From assembly GCA_029861535.1 (NCBI GenBank), contig JAOTZC010000002.1:62001-126000 (forward strand): DNA of 64,000 nucleotides, read 5' to 3'. This document shows positions 43,079 through 52,350 of this stretch, piece by piece. The position numbers and the translations under genes were made by a program. Every line of letters begins with the position of its first letter. Positions within the stretch are counted from its first letter, which is position 1. The notes below the pieces were generated by a model. It saw nothing but the letters and a program-made list of their open reading frames with translations, did not search any database and had not been told where the DNA came from. Source of the stretch: Gammaproteobacteria bacterium. Its GTDB lineage: Bacteria; Pseudomonadota; Gammaproteobacteria; Steroidobacterales; Woeseiaceae.

Positions 43079-44008
43079 TTACAGCTCCAGTCGCATTCCT
43101 TCGTATGCAACGCGGAAGCCGTTTTCTAAGACCAAGCGCTGTGCTTCGCTATCTTTTTGCAGTAATGGGTTGCTGTGATTCATATGTATGAAAATGACGC
43201 GTGCTTTTTCGTCATCGCTCATGCCGTCGAATAATGCCATGCTCTCGGACACGAAGGGATGCAGAATGCTACTCATGTCTCGGCCCGGCAATTCACCGTC
43301 CGCAAAAAACGCTGCATCGAGCAGCGCGTAATCCACCGAGCGAATAACAACTCGTATGTCTGTGTCCCATCGTTCCCATTTGTCAATGTCAGGAATGAAA
43401 ACCGCTGACTTGTCGGGCCCATCGATTCGATAACCAACCGTTTCGGAGTACTCATCTCGATGGGGCACGAGAAACGGTGTGACTCGTAGCTGCTTGGACG
43501 CGCGCACCGTCACATCATCGTGCAGTGGGTGTAGACGAATATTTTCATAGCGTACCAGTTGATCCCATGGCCCATTTTGCGATAGGAACTCGTGCATTCG
43601 CGGCATCGCATACACCGGAACGCCATTCGCACCCATCGCCTCGTGGCCGAAGTGCATCAGGCCCGTGTAATGGCCGATATGCGCGTGCGTTAGGAACACG
43701 CCGTTTAGTACGTAGCTGCCATCGGGGGCGACTTGGTGCAATCGAAACAGTTGCTCGCGCATGTCCGGCGTCGCATCGAACAGGAATTTGCTGTGCGAGA
43801 CCTGGTCGACAACGGCAATCGAACTCGTTGTCCGCCGTAATTCTTTGTCCTCCCAGGCTCGCATGCAGTGCGGCTGGTAGCAGCCTGCCTGTGGATAGCC
43901 GGCATCCTGGGCAATACCGAGCACATAAATATAGGTGTCGTCATCGGCGAAGGCTGTCGCGCTACCAAGCAGCGCAACGCTTACGACCAGTGAGCAGATA
44001 GCTTTCAT
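43079..44008 (-). CDS. Exported PqqB-like metallo-beta-lactamase-fold protein
   Basis: A 309-residue protein with a signal peptide (MKAICSLVVSVALLGSATAFA) and a fold like PqqB: YIYVLGIAQDAGYPQAGC near the start, a cysteine/histidine pair further on, FLFDATPDMREQL, and LTHAHIGHYTGL in place of the classical HxHxDH. The metal-binding aspartate is Gly here. PqqB is a periplasmic or cytoplasmic dioxygenase of PQQ synthesis, but no other pqq gene is present, so the function is unknown. The ATG at 44008 overlaps the HAD gene by four bases (ATGA), supporting this start over the one at 44023. Confidence 0.8.
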   Translation of the reverse strand: MKAICSLVVSVALLGSATAFADDDTYIYVLGIAQDAGYPQAGCYQPHCMRAWEDKELRRTTSSIAVVDQVSHSKFLFDATPDMREQLFRLHQVAPDGSYVLNGVFLTHAHIGHYTGLMHFGHEAMGANGVPVYAMPRMHEFLSQNGPWDQLVRYENIRLHPLHDDVTVRASKQLRVTPFLVPHRDEYSETVGYRIDGPDKSAVFIPDIDKWERWDTDIRVVIRSVDYALLDAAFFADGELPGRDMSSILHPFVSESMALFDGMSDDEKARVIFIHMNHSNPLLQKDSEAQRLVLENGFRVAYEGMRLEL

Positions 44009-44637
44009 AACAACACTGTGCATAATTCCGACGGAGTATGCACGATTTGGCGCGCGCCGGATGCCGTCAGTTCCTCGACCGAACCATATCCATAGCTAAC
44101 CCCAAGCGCGTCCATGCCATTGTCCAACGCGCCAACGATGTCGTGTTTTCGATCACCGACCATTGTAGCGGTCCTGCCGGTCGAGTTTTGCGGCAATGCC
44201 CACCGCAGCAATTCCGTCTTGTTCACCCGTGTACCATCGAATTCAGAACCAAACACCGCTGTGAAAAAGTTTCCCATAGCAAAATGTTCCACAATTTTTT
44301 CGGCAAATATCCAAGGTTTGGTCGTCGCAACGAACAATGTATTGCCTGCCGATTGAAGTATTCCGAGCGCTTCATGTATACCAGCATAAGGAATGTTTTC
44401 CCTCCAGCCGACATCGGCGAATCGCTCACGATAAAGTTCTAACGCTCGTCCAGCCTGACCTGCTCCAACCAGCTCAGTAAACGTCACCTGCAGCGGTGGG
44501 CCAATGCAGTCCCGCAATTTCTCTCCGTTTGGAGGCACCGCATCGAAGTGTTCGAGTGCGTATAGAATGGATTTGGTAATGCCCTCGAAAGGATCGGTTA
44601 GCGTTCCGTCAAGGTCGAAATATATGTGCATCGGCAT
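44005..44637 (-). CDS. HAD-superfamily phosphatase, phosphoglycolate phosphatase-like
   Basis: A 210-residue HAD hydrolase. Motif I is FDLDGTLTDPFEG, motif II is ATTKPW, the Lys is in KTELLRWAL, and motif III/IV is MVGDRKHDIVGA. The cap and the sequence IGPPLQVTFTELVG resemble the PGP/GPH-type phosphatases that act on phosphoglycolate or small sugar phosphates. It is first in a tight minus-strand run with the PqqB-like gene and sstT. Confidence 0.9.
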   Translation of the reverse strand: MPMHIYFDLDGTLTDPFEGITKSILYALEHFDAVPPNGEKLRDCIGPPLQVTFTELVGAGQAGRALELYRERFADVGWRENIPYAGIHEALGILQSAGNTLFVATTKPWIFAEKIVEHFAMGNFFTAVFGSEFDGTRVNKTELLRWALPQNSTGRTATMVGDRKHDIVGALDNGMDALGVSYGYGSVEELTASGARQIVHTPSELCTVLL

Positions 44638-44762
44638 TACCGTAGGTTAACAGCCTTGTCGCGGCTGCGGTGCATGCTATTCTTCCTTTATGAAGAAACG
44701 CAAATCTACATTTGCGATTCATGGCGTTACTGCACTGACACAGCAAATTCTGGGGATCAGTC

Positions 44763-45179
44763 TTGTCCGATAGTAAGCCGCACAAAATACTGAAAAACTC
44801 TTTCCTATTTATCGTTATTTTTCAAGCGCTGCATTCACTCGAAGAGTTTTGTTTCAAATTGTGGGTTCAACTTCCACCGGCGCGATTCTTGAGCAGCTTA
44901 ATCAGCGACGACCTGTCAGTCGGCTTTGCCGTATTAAACTTATGCATCGTCGCATTTGCCGTTTGGTCGTACCTGGTCCCCATAAGGCGGGGGAGTTCTT
45001 GTGCATTCCCGCTGATGTGGTTTTGGGCCTGCCTCGAATTTCTCAACGGATCTGGCCACCTGTGGTTCGGCCTTAGCGCCGGCGGCTATTTTCCGGGCGT
45101 CCTCACGGCACCATTTTTGATTGCGACTTCGACCTATTTGGCATTTCAACTGAGCACCAATCGTCAGCCAGCCCAATAA
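44763..45179 (+). CDS. HXXEE-motif membrane protein
   Basis: A 138-residue protein with four hydrophobic segments and the HXXEE signature as HSLEE (His24, Glu27, Glu28), then a later NGSGHLWFGLSAGGYFPGVLTAP typical of the same family. The family has no established function; the conserved His and Glu residues in membrane helices suggest metal binding or redox chemistry, which is a guess. The start is a TTG at 44763. An overlapping short reading frame (44690-44770, 26 residues) precedes it and could couple translation. It converges with the next gene, 9 bp away. Confidence 0.75.
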   Translation: MSDSKPHKILKNSFLFIVIFQALHSLEEFCFKLWVQLPPARFLSSLISDDLSVGFAVLNLCIVAFAVWSYLVPIRRGSSCAFPLMWFWACLEFLNGSGHLWFGLSAGGYFPGVLTAPFLIATSTYLAFQLSTNRQPAQ

Positions 45180-45188
45180 CAGGCCCAA

Positions 45189-46490
45189 CTAAAATTCCAG
45201 ATATCGGGTGGGCCGTTCTCGGAACCATTTGGTGACAACCCACTTTTCGCCCTTCTCGACGGTTTCGCCAGCATGTAAGCTGCGATCGTCCACCTGACCA
45301 TCGTCGAAACAATTCCTAAACCAAAGCGTGCTACCAGCGATTGCTGGAACGGATAGCTTCAGTCTCGGAAAACTGGTACCGCCTCCGGCCGACGGCGCAG
45401 ACAGATACGTTACCGCCGATGCCCGTCTCTGCCCGCCGTCTTGAAGCAGTTTTTCGGCGACGTCGAGCTTCGGGTTGAAGTAATCAACGTGGGGTCGATA
45501 ATACTGTCCCGGCGCGTAGCGCAATATCGACATCGGCTCGGATGACTCGAGATTCTCGCCAATTTCGCCAATGATCTTTAGTTCGATGCATCGACCGATG
45601 ATGTCGACAAGATCAAACGGGAGGTAGGTGTGCATACTCGTTCGCACGTCCGAGATCATTCCCTCTCCCTGGCTATCGGGGTCGATCACATCGGCACGTT
45701 TTAGGTGGGGGCGCGACAGAAAAATCAGGTAGGCGCAATCGACAATATCCAAGACGTTCTTGAAAAGCGCGACGGCCGGGTCCGCATTCAAGTCTTCGCG
45801 ATCAGCGCTTTGCGATTCTGGATAAAGTGATAACGAATCGTCTAATGCAATCGTCTCCTTGGATATTTGTGGTGGCGCCTCTGCGCTCACGCCGTGCAGC
45901 GGCGCTAACAAGGTTTCAACAATCGGATATTGCGCGCTAGCGGCACGCTGCAACCAATACACGGCTTCTTGCTTTACATCTTCGCTATCTTGCAGCAGCC
46001 ACCAACCCAGGTTAAAACTCGAAACCGGATCACCAGCACCCGCGGCTCGCCGCAGGCAGTAAACAGCAAGATCTTTTTGTGACGCCTGTTGCATGGCCAG
46101 GTAAGCGATGACGCGAAGTGCAGCCACAAGCTCTGCGTCTGCGGCCGATTGAAGCAGCGCTTTAATGCGCGTTTCGTTATCGGCTCCGTCACGCGACTTA
46201 TGCAACAGCTCCGCTTCGTGATAGGCGGCAAGCGCGGAACCGCCGCGAACCGCCCGTTCGTAGTGCTCAAGTGCCAGCGCGTAATCTTTGGCTACGCCCA
46301 TACCCTTTTCGTAACAGTGACCGAGGGCGTCCAATGCATCAGAGTGTTGTTTTGCGCTTGCGGCCAGCAACCAATGGACCATCCCGTCGAGATCTCTGTT
46401 CTGCAGGCAAATCTGGCTTAGCAAAAATTGCGATTCGGGTTGGCCGTCTTCAGCCTTCGCCTGCAGTTGTTCAAATTGAGGAGTGGACAT
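45189..46490 (-). CDS. Sel1-repeat protein fused to a 2-oxoglutarate/Fe(II) prolyl-4-hydroxylase-like domain
   Basis: A 433-residue protein in two parts. The first 200 residues are Sel1-like repeats (DALDALGHCYEKGMGVAKDY, VYCLRRAAGAGDPVSSFNLGWWLL). The C-terminal part, from about 225, is a P4H-type dioxygenase. Iron ligands are His334 and Asp336 (YRPHVDYFNP) and His406 (LHAGETVEKGEKW), with Lys416 placed for 2-oxoglutarate binding. The target residue, probably proline or another side chain on a protein, is unknown. No signal peptide is seen, so it acts in the cytoplasm. Confidence 0.88.
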   Translation of the reverse strand: MSTPQFEQLQAKAEDGQPESQFLLSQICLQNRDLDGMVHWLLAASAKQHSDALDALGHCYEKGMGVAKDYALALEHYERAVRGGSALAAYHEAELLHKSRDGADNETRIKALLQSAADAELVAALRVIAYLAMQQASQKDLAVYCLRRAAGAGDPVSSFNLGWWLLQDSEDVKQEAVYWLQRAASAQYPIVETLLAPLHGVSAEAPPQISKETIALDDSLSLYPESQSADREDLNADPAVALFKNVLDIVDCAYLIFLSRPHLKRADVIDPDSQGEGMISDVRTSMHTYLPFDLVDIIGRCIELKIIGEIGENLESSEPMSILRYAPGQYYRPHVDYFNPKLDVAEKLLQDGGQRRASAVTYLSAPSAGGGTSFPRLKLSVPAIAGSTLWFRNCFDDGQVDDRSLHAGETVEKGEKWVVTKWFRERPTRYLEF

Positions 46491-46614
46491 AAGCGAGGAT
46501 GCTTCATGCTGCGGTCGTCATGGCACATCATCCTGCAAGCCTTGTTTGAAGTCCACGCCGTAAGCTGGCCTGGTGCCTATTGCATTGGCTGCGGCCTCAC
46601 CAGATACTGGCGCA

Positions 46615-46896
46615 ATGAAGGCCATTTGGAATAATCAGGTCATTGCCGAATCCGACGACACCGTCGTCGTTGAGCGGAATCATTATTTTCCCAAGCGTTC
46701 TGTTGACTCGGCGTACCTCCTGGAGAGTGACCACACGTCATACTGCCCATGGAAGGGCACGGCGAATTACTATTCGCTCAATGTCGATGGCGAAACGAAC
46801 GCCGATGCCGCCTGGTATTACGAGAAGCCGAAGCGCGCTGCCCAGGAAATCCAAGGACACATCGCCTTTTGGCGCGGGGTTGAGGTCACGGAGTAG
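46615..46896 (+). CDS. DUF427 domain protein
   Basis: A 93-residue protein. The DUF427 hallmarks are NQVIAESDDTVVVERNHYFP, SDHTSYCPWKGTANYYSL and the C-terminal AWYYEKPKRAAQEIQGHIAFW. The fold is a small beta-sandwich; nucleotide- or sugar-related functions have been suggested but none is proven. The ATG at 46615 gives the expected N-terminus (MKAIWNN). It is flanked by the convergent glmS 30 bp away. Confidence 0.88.
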   Translation: MKAIWNNQVIAESDDTVVVERNHYFPKRSVDSAYLLESDHTSYCPWKGTANYYSLNVDGETNADAAWYYEKPKRAAQEIQGHIAFWRGVEVTE

Positions 46897-46926
46897 TTGC
46901 TTCGCGAAATGTTCGGGTTGTAATCG

Positions 46927-48759
46927 TTATTCGACCGTAACCGACTTCGCCAGATTCCTCGGCTGATCGACATCGGTGCCTTTCAATACCGCGACATGAT
47001 ACGCGAGCAATTGCAGCGGAATCGTGTACAGAATTGGCGCCTGGAAATCCTGAATCAACGCTGGCATGCGCATCGTGTGAATACCGTGACGGTCGCCGAA
47101 TTGCACGCGTGGATCAGCGAACACGAAAAGCTCACCACCACGCGCTCGAACCTCCTGCAAATTACCCTTAAGTTTTTCGAGTAATTGATCGTCTGGCGCG
47201 ATAGACACGACCGGCATGTTTTCATCCACAAGCGCAAGCGGTCCGTGCTTGAGTTCGCCCGCGGCATAGGCTTCGGCATGAATATAGGAGATTTCTTTGA
47301 GCTTCAACGCACCTTCCATCGCGACCGGATTTTGCACACCGCGGCCCAGGAAAAGCGCATGCTGTTTGTCGACAAAATGCTCGGCGAGGGTCTCGATCGA
47401 GGCATCGAGTGACAGCACTTGCTGAATCAAGCCCGGTAATTCCGAAAGCTGTGCTACCAGTGCTTTTTCCTGCTTTTCCTCAAGTCCGGTGCGCCGCGCG
47501 ATCGATATCGTCAATAGTGCGAGTGCCGCCAACTGAGTCGTGAACGCTTTTGTGGATGCGACGCCGATCTCCGGGCCCGCATGCGTCATCATGACCAATT
47601 CCGATTCGCGTACCATCGAACATTCCGGCACGTTACAGATCGTTAACGTCGAGACGTAACCCATCTCTTTCGCCGCCCGTAACGCCGCTAGCGTATCGGC
47701 TGTTTCACCGGACTGGCTGATCGTCACGAACAAGGTATTGTCGGGCACTACCGGCGACCGGTAGCGATACTCGCTGGCGATCTCGACCGTGCACGGGATT
47801 TTGCAGAGTTGTTCGATCCAGTAGCGAGCAACCAGGCCGGCATGATAACTCGTGCCGCAGGCGACTATGTGAATACCCTTCGTTTGGTCGAGCGCGTCAT
47901 TGGCTTTTGGCCCGAATGCCGCATCAAGCACTTTGCCGTTGGCGATGCGCTCGTTGAGCGTACGCGCGACAGCCGCCGCTTGCTCGTGAATTTCTTTTTG
48001 CATGTAGTGTCGGAAGTTGCCACGCTCGGCGGCATCGGCACTCAACTCGCTTTCCTTAACGGCACGTTCGGCAATATTGTCGTCAACGTCCCAGATCGTG
48101 ACCTTCTTGCGTTCTACGTGCGCAATGTCGCCCTGTTCGAGGAACTTAAAGTTTCGCGTTACCGGCAGCAGCGCCGCAACATCGGATGCTACGAAGTTTT
48201 CATCGATGCCAATGCCAACGACGGCCGGCGCGCCGATGCAGGCTATGACCAGTTCTTCGGGATGCGCAGTACTCATAGCGGCGAGCGCATAAGCGCCTTC
48301 GAGTTCTGCGACCGTTGCTTTAACGGCGTCGACAAAAGTGCCTGACTTTTGCAGATTGAAATGAATCCGATGGGCGATGACCTCTGTATCCGTATCCGAC
48401 GTAAATGTGTAGTCGTGCTTCTTCAGATCCTCGCGTAGTTCCTCGTAATTTTCGATAATACCGTTGTGAACAATCGCAATTTCGTCAGCGGAAACGTGCG
48501 GATGCGCATTGATTTCGTTCGGTACGCCGTGCGTCGCCCAACGTGTGTGCGATATTCCGGTACCGCCGTGGACCGGCGTCTCGTCAAGGGCATTTTGCAA
48601 CTCCTGCACCTTGCCAACACGGCGGACGCGTGTCACCGCATCATTGTCGAGCACGGCGATGCCGGCCGAATCGTAACCACGATATTCGAGCCTGCGCAGG
48701 CCTTCCATCAGTATCGGAACAACATTCCTTTCGGCTACCGCGCCGACGATTCCGCACAT
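46927..48759 (-). CDS. glmS: Glucosamine-fructose-6-phosphate aminotransferase (isomerising)
   Basis: A 610-residue enzyme that forms glucosamine-6-phosphate from fructose-6-phosphate and glutamine, the entry to UDP-GlcNAc. It starts MCGIVGAVAERNV with the glutaminase nucleophile Cys2, has GISHTRWATHG, and the two SIS isomerase domains (VACGTSYHAGLVARYW, TISQSGETADTLAALRAAK). The C-terminal tail QPRNLAKSVTVE matches the family. It lies 5 bp downstream of glmU, so the hexosamine pathway enzymes are co-transcribed. No upstream glmS ribozyme was seen, as expected in this phylum. Confidence 0.97.
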   Translation of the reverse strand: MCGIVGAVAERNVVPILMEGLRRLEYRGYDSAGIAVLDNDAVTRVRRVGKVQELQNALDETPVHGGTGISHTRWATHGVPNEINAHPHVSADEIAIVHNGIIENYEELREDLKKHDYTFTSDTDTEVIAHRIHFNLQKSGTFVDAVKATVAELEGAYALAAMSTAHPEELVIACIGAPAVVGIGIDENFVASDVAALLPVTRNFKFLEQGDIAHVERKKVTIWDVDDNIAERAVKESELSADAAERGNFRHYMQKEIHEQAAAVARTLNERIANGKVLDAAFGPKANDALDQTKGIHIVACGTSYHAGLVARYWIEQLCKIPCTVEIASEYRYRSPVVPDNTLFVTISQSGETADTLAALRAAKEMGYVSTLTICNVPECSMVRESELVMMTHAGPEIGVASTKAFTTQLAALALLTISIARRTGLEEKQEKALVAQLSELPGLIQQVLSLDASIETLAEHFVDKQHALFLGRGVQNPVAMEGALKLKEISYIHAEAYAAGELKHGPLALVDENMPVVSIAPDDQLLEKLKGNLQEVRARGGELFVFADPRVQFGDRHGIHTMRMPALIQDFQAPILYTIPLQLLAYHVAVLKGTDVDQPRNLAKSVTVE

Positions 48760-48764
48760 GCAGT

Positions 48765-50138
48765 CTAGCTCCCTTTCTTGACCGGCCGTTTCCAGCCTTT
48801 CACGATCGTCTGTTTCGAACGCTCCAGCGCCAGTTCGTCATCTGGCACCGGTTTCGTGATTGTCGAGCCCGCGCCGATCGTCGCACCACTGCCAACTTCA
48901 ACAGGGGCAATCAGATTAACACCCGAGCCGATGAACGCGCCGTCGCCAATCCTGGTCCGATGTTTGTTCGCGCCATCGTAATTGCAGGTAATCGTGCCTG
49001 CCCCGACGTTGACCTTAGTTCCAATGTCGGTATCACCTATGTAGGTCAGATGATTCACCTTGCTACCGTCGGCGACGTTGCTGTTCTTGATTTCAACGAA
49101 ATTGCCGACCTTGACGTTGTTCGCCAGCTCCACACCGGGGCGCAGACGGGCGAACGGCCCTAATTCACAGTTCGCGCCAGTTGTCGAACGCTCAATGTGG
49201 CAGTTTGGATGAACAACGGTGCCGGCGCCCAGACGGCTGTCACGAATTAGATTGTTGGACTCTATGACGACGCCGTCACCGAGATCGACATCCCCTTCGA
49301 AAACGGCGTTGACGTCGATGAATACATCTTTGCCGCAGCGCAACGATCCGCGGATATCGACGCGCGCCGGGTCAGCGAAGCCAACTCCGGCGGTCATCAA
49401 GTCACCAACCAGTCGCGCCTGCAGCGCACGCTCGGCCTCGGCCAGTTGCTTCTTGTCATTGATTCCCATCATTTCTTCCTGATTCGTCGCTTTGACGCCG
49501 TGCACATCGACACCATCGGTGACCGCCATCGCGATGACGTCGGTCAGATAATACTCGCCTTGTGCGTTGTCGTTGCCAAGCCGGTCCAGCCATTTTTTTA
49601 GGGCGCCAGCCGGACACAGCATGACACCGGTGTTGATTTCGGTAATCGCCTGCTCGGTCGAACTCGCGTCTTTTTGCTCGACGATGCGAACGACGCTGCC
49701 GTCGGACCGCACGATGCGACCGTAGCCAGTTGGGTCGTCCATGTCGACCGTCAGTATGGCCATATCGGCATCGCCGGTGACCTCGATGAGCCGCGCCAGT
49801 GTTTCCGGTAGCGTCAGTGGTACGTCACCGAATAAGATCAGCACGCAATTGCCGTCGGGTATCTCGGGCATCGCCTGCATGACGGCGTGACCTGTGCCCA
49901 TTTGTTCGGCCTGCATGGCCCAGCGGAGCTCCTGACCGTCAAGCGCTGCCGGGACCGTGTCGCCGCCGTGACCGTAAACGACACAAATATCGCTCGGCTT
50001 CAGCTTCCGGGAACAATCGACAACGTGTGACAGCATTGGTCGACCGGCCAATGGCTGCAGCACTTTGGGCAGATCCGAACGCATGCGCGTGCCCTGACCT
50101 GCAGCAAGAATGACGATACTCAAACCCAAGCCAATCAA
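48765..50138 (-). CDS. glmU: Bifunctional N-acetylglucosamine-1-phosphate uridyltransferase / glucosamine-1-phosphate acetyltransferase
   Basis: A 457-residue enzyme that acetylates glucosamine-1-phosphate and adds UMP to give UDP-GlcNAc for peptidoglycan and lipid A. The nucleotidyltransferase half begins LSIVILAAGQGTRMRSDLPKVL and has DVPLTLPETLARL. The C-terminal left-handed beta-helix carries hexapeptide repeats (VVHPNCHIERSTTGANCEL, VNVGAGTITCNYDGANKHRT). The start lies a few codons before the conserved LSIVILAAG, and the exact ATG is not certain. It is the first gene of the glmU-glmS pair. Confidence 0.96.
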   Translation of the reverse strand: MIGLGLSIVILAAGQGTRMRSDLPKVLQPLAGRPMLSHVVDCSRKLKPSDICVVYGHGGDTVPAALDGQELRWAMQAEQMGTGHAVMQAMPEIPDGNCVLILFGDVPLTLPETLARLIEVTGDADMAILTVDMDDPTGYGRIVRSDGSVVRIVEQKDASSTEQAITEINTGVMLCPAGALKKWLDRLGNDNAQGEYYLTDVIAMAVTDGVDVHGVKATNQEEMMGINDKKQLAEAERALQARLVGDLMTAGVGFADPARVDIRGSLRCGKDVFIDVNAVFEGDVDLGDGVVIESNNLIRDSRLGAGTVVHPNCHIERSTTGANCELGPFARLRPGVELANNVKVGNFVEIKNSNVADGSKVNHLTYIGDTDIGTKVNVGAGTITCNYDGANKHRTRIGDGAFIGSGVNLIAPVEVGSGATIGAGSTITKPVPDDELALERSKQTIVKGWKRPVKKGS

Positions 50139-50236
50139 CCTTTATGGGCCCTCCCTGACAGCCTGCGGATGATACAGGAAGTCCCGCCAGGCCACAGTTT
50201 CAGGCCTTATTAAGCCATCTCAAGTATGCTCCCACG

Positions 50237-50767
50237 ATGGCCCGGACTTTGCTCATTGTGACGCTTCTCGCCGCGACGTTACTAATCGTCTGCGGCTGCA
50301 ATAGCCAAATCTACGTGCATGACGGCGTCACCGACGGCGATACATTTTACTTGGCGGACCGGGCATTCTCGGATGACGATCCGGTCCTGCAAAGCTGGGT
50401 TGCCTACAGTCTCTCAAGAAGCGCCTGTCAGCTCGAGATCGGCGGCGACAATCCGGCGCGCGTAAATTCCTACGGCTGTGAGTTTTCAGCGCGGCAGATG
50501 TTACTAGACAGCTGGGAGGGCCATCGTCACGATGATCCGTCGATTCGACATAAATACTTCGACGAATTGCTGATGGTTCGCCAGGCGGGCTTCCTCGACG
50601 AATATGTCGTCACCTACTTCGGCAAACGCAACTGGCAAGTGCCTGCAGAGGTCAATGTGGACGACTTTCGTCGCTGGCGCCGCGAGCATCTTCGTGGTCA
50701 CCGTCCGCAAACACGGATCATTGGTTCCTGGAATTACGCCACCGGCCCCCGAGAGCGGTCGCGCTAA
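50237..50767 (+). CDS. Putative lipoprotein, unknown function
   Basis: A 176-residue protein with a hydrophobic signal and a lipobox-like ending (LLIVCGC), followed by YVHDGVTDGDTFYLA. The rest is mixed and rich in Arg, Tyr and Trp (RRWRREHLRGHRP), with three further cysteines. No domain was recognised; the pattern of a lipid anchor and a small globular part is typical of many small envelope proteins. It is divergent from glmU and 98 bp upstream of the sodium:solute symporter gene on the same strand. Confidence 0.7.
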   Translation: MARTLLIVTLLAATLLIVCGCNSQIYVHDGVTDGDTFYLADRAFSDDDPVLQSWVAYSLSRSACQLEIGGDNPARVNSYGCEFSARQMLLDSWEGHRHDDPSIRHKYFDELLMVRQAGFLDEYVVTYFGKRNWQVPAEVNVDDFRRWRREHLRGHRPQTRIIGSWNYATGPRERSR

Positions 50768-50865
50768 TTACAGGCTACTTACCACCGGCGTAATCGTCGA
50801 TGAAATGCTGAGCGTGGGTCAATTGTTTTGTGCATTGCGTGCTTGCTGTTACGCTGCGGCTACGA

Positions 50866-52320
50866 ATGAGTGAGCAGGCAATAATTTTTACCGGCGTCGC
50901 GATCTATATCGCGATCATGGCTGGCGTAGCTGTTTACGCATCAAAGCGCACTCACACCGCCACCGAATTTGTTCTTGCCGGTCGCAGCCTGTCACTCGGG
51001 CTTTGCACAGCGACGATTGTCGCGACTTGGTTTGGCGGCGGCATGCTGATGGGCGGCTCCGGCGCAGCCTATGATGACGGCTTGCTCGGCGTCATCGCCG
51101 ACCCGTTCGGCGCAACACTGTGCCTGCTGTTGACGGGCCTGTTCTTCGTCCGCATCTTTCGGCGCCTAAAATTTTTCAGCTTTATTGAATTCGTCGAGCA
51201 GCGCTTTGGTCGCATAGCAACCATCGTCACCTCTGCCGCGTCACTGATGTCAAATATCTTTTGGGTGGCTGGTATGCTCGTCGCGTTTGGAATCATTTTC
51301 GAATCGCTGACGAGTACGCCACTCGTTATCGGCATTATCGGTGGCGCTTTCGTCGTTATCGCGTACACATCCATTGGTGGCATGCTTGCCGTCGCACTCA
51401 CCGACTTTGTGCAGGTCATTATTATAGCCGCCGGCTTGGTACTGCTGTTCGTTGTCGTTTTGTACGATGCCGGTGGTTGGTCGAGCGTATATGCACAGAT
51501 ACCGGAGACCGCCTGGCGCATGATTCCCCTTGAGCACACCGGCGAGCGGTGGCTCAATTATCTTCGGGCGTGGTTCATCTTCGGACTTGCCGACCTCGCA
51601 TCGCAGTCGTTGCTGCAACGTGCAATGGCCGCCAAGAACGAGCGCGTCGCGCAAAATTCATTTTATCTTGCTGGGTTTGGCTATCTCGCTTTCGCGATGA
51701 TCCCGGTGACGCTCGGCATCATTGCCAGCGTTACGATGCCGGGGCTTGCCGATTCGGAGTCGGTGCTACCGACACTCGCGATCGAGCATCTACATCCGGT
51801 TGCCGTTGCTATTTTCGTCGGCGCGCTGCTCGCCGCCATCATGAGTTCCTGCGATAGTTCGTTGCTTGCCGCAGCAACGGTTATCAGCACCAATATATTG
51901 CCGTTTTTCAAAAAGAATCCAGCCGACACAACCAGCCTCGCGGTCGCGCGTTGGTCGATACCGATCTGCGGCATTATCGCCGTAATCGGCGCACTCAACG
52001 CGCAGGTCGTTTTCAATACGATGATCGATGCGAACATGTTGATGCTCGCGGCCGTCATCATGCCGTTTATTCTTGGCGTCTATTGGAAAAAAGCGAATCG
52101 CACCGGCGCGCTTGCCGCAATGGCCGCGGGCATTGCCGCATGGATCGTGTCGTCGTCTTTTTATCCAGACTTACCCGGCGATCTAATCGGACTCGGCGCC
52201 TCCCTCGCGGTAATGCTGATCGCAACGCCGCTGAGCCAGAAATTCGACCCGCCACGCACACTGGTCGACAGAGACGGAAATCCGGTCGAACTAACGAACC
52301 GATTGGGAATACTGCGATGA
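50866..52320 (+). CDS. Sodium:solute symporter (SSS family)
   Basis: A 484-residue inner-membrane transporter with about 13 hydrophobic segments. SSS hallmarks are FVLAGRSLSLGLCTATIVATWFGGG, the helix VIAYTSIGGMLAVALTDFVQ, and the long helix GALLAAIMSSCDSSLLAAATVIS. The substrate cannot be told; the group includes proline, pantothenate and other carboxylate carriers. The ATG at 50866 gives a good N-terminus (MSEQAIIF). Its stop overlaps a tiny downstream frame by the ATGA pattern. Confidence 0.93.
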   Translation: MSEQAIIFTGVAIYIAIMAGVAVYASKRTHTATEFVLAGRSLSLGLCTATIVATWFGGGMLMGGSGAAYDDGLLGVIADPFGATLCLLLTGLFFVRIFRRLKFFSFIEFVEQRFGRIATIVTSAASLMSNIFWVAGMLVAFGIIFESLTSTPLVIGIIGGAFVVIAYTSIGGMLAVALTDFVQVIIIAAGLVLLFVVVLYDAGGWSSVYAQIPETAWRMIPLEHTGERWLNYLRAWFIFGLADLASQSLLQRAMAAKNERVAQNSFYLAGFGYLAFAMIPVTLGIIASVTMPGLADSESVLPTLAIEHLHPVAVAIFVGALLAAIMSSCDSSLLAAATVISTNILPFFKKNPADTTSLAVARWSIPICGIIAVIGALNAQVVFNTMIDANMLMLAAVIMPFILGVYWKKANRTGALAAMAAGIAAWIVSSSFYPDLPGDLIGLGASLAVMLIATPLSQKFDPPRTLVDRDGNPVELTNRLGILR

Positions 52321-52343
52321 ACGATTTCGAGTATCTTTTCTGA
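52317..52343 (+). CDS. Very short reading frame overlapping the symporter stop
   Basis: The start ATG at 52317 overlaps the symporter stop codon (ATGA) and reads MNDFEYLF then TGA, eight residues. An ATGA overlap is a classical coupling signal and the next gene starts 8 bp further on. It could be a leader that couples the symporter to the small membrane protein, or simply chance. Confidence 0.3.
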   Translation: MNDFEYLF

Positions 52344-52350
52344 AATATCG

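Noticed and set aside
44690-44770. Short 26-codon frame before the HXXEE gene
   Set aside because: No clear ribosome site and no recognisable product; kept only as a possible coupling leader in the HXXEE entry.
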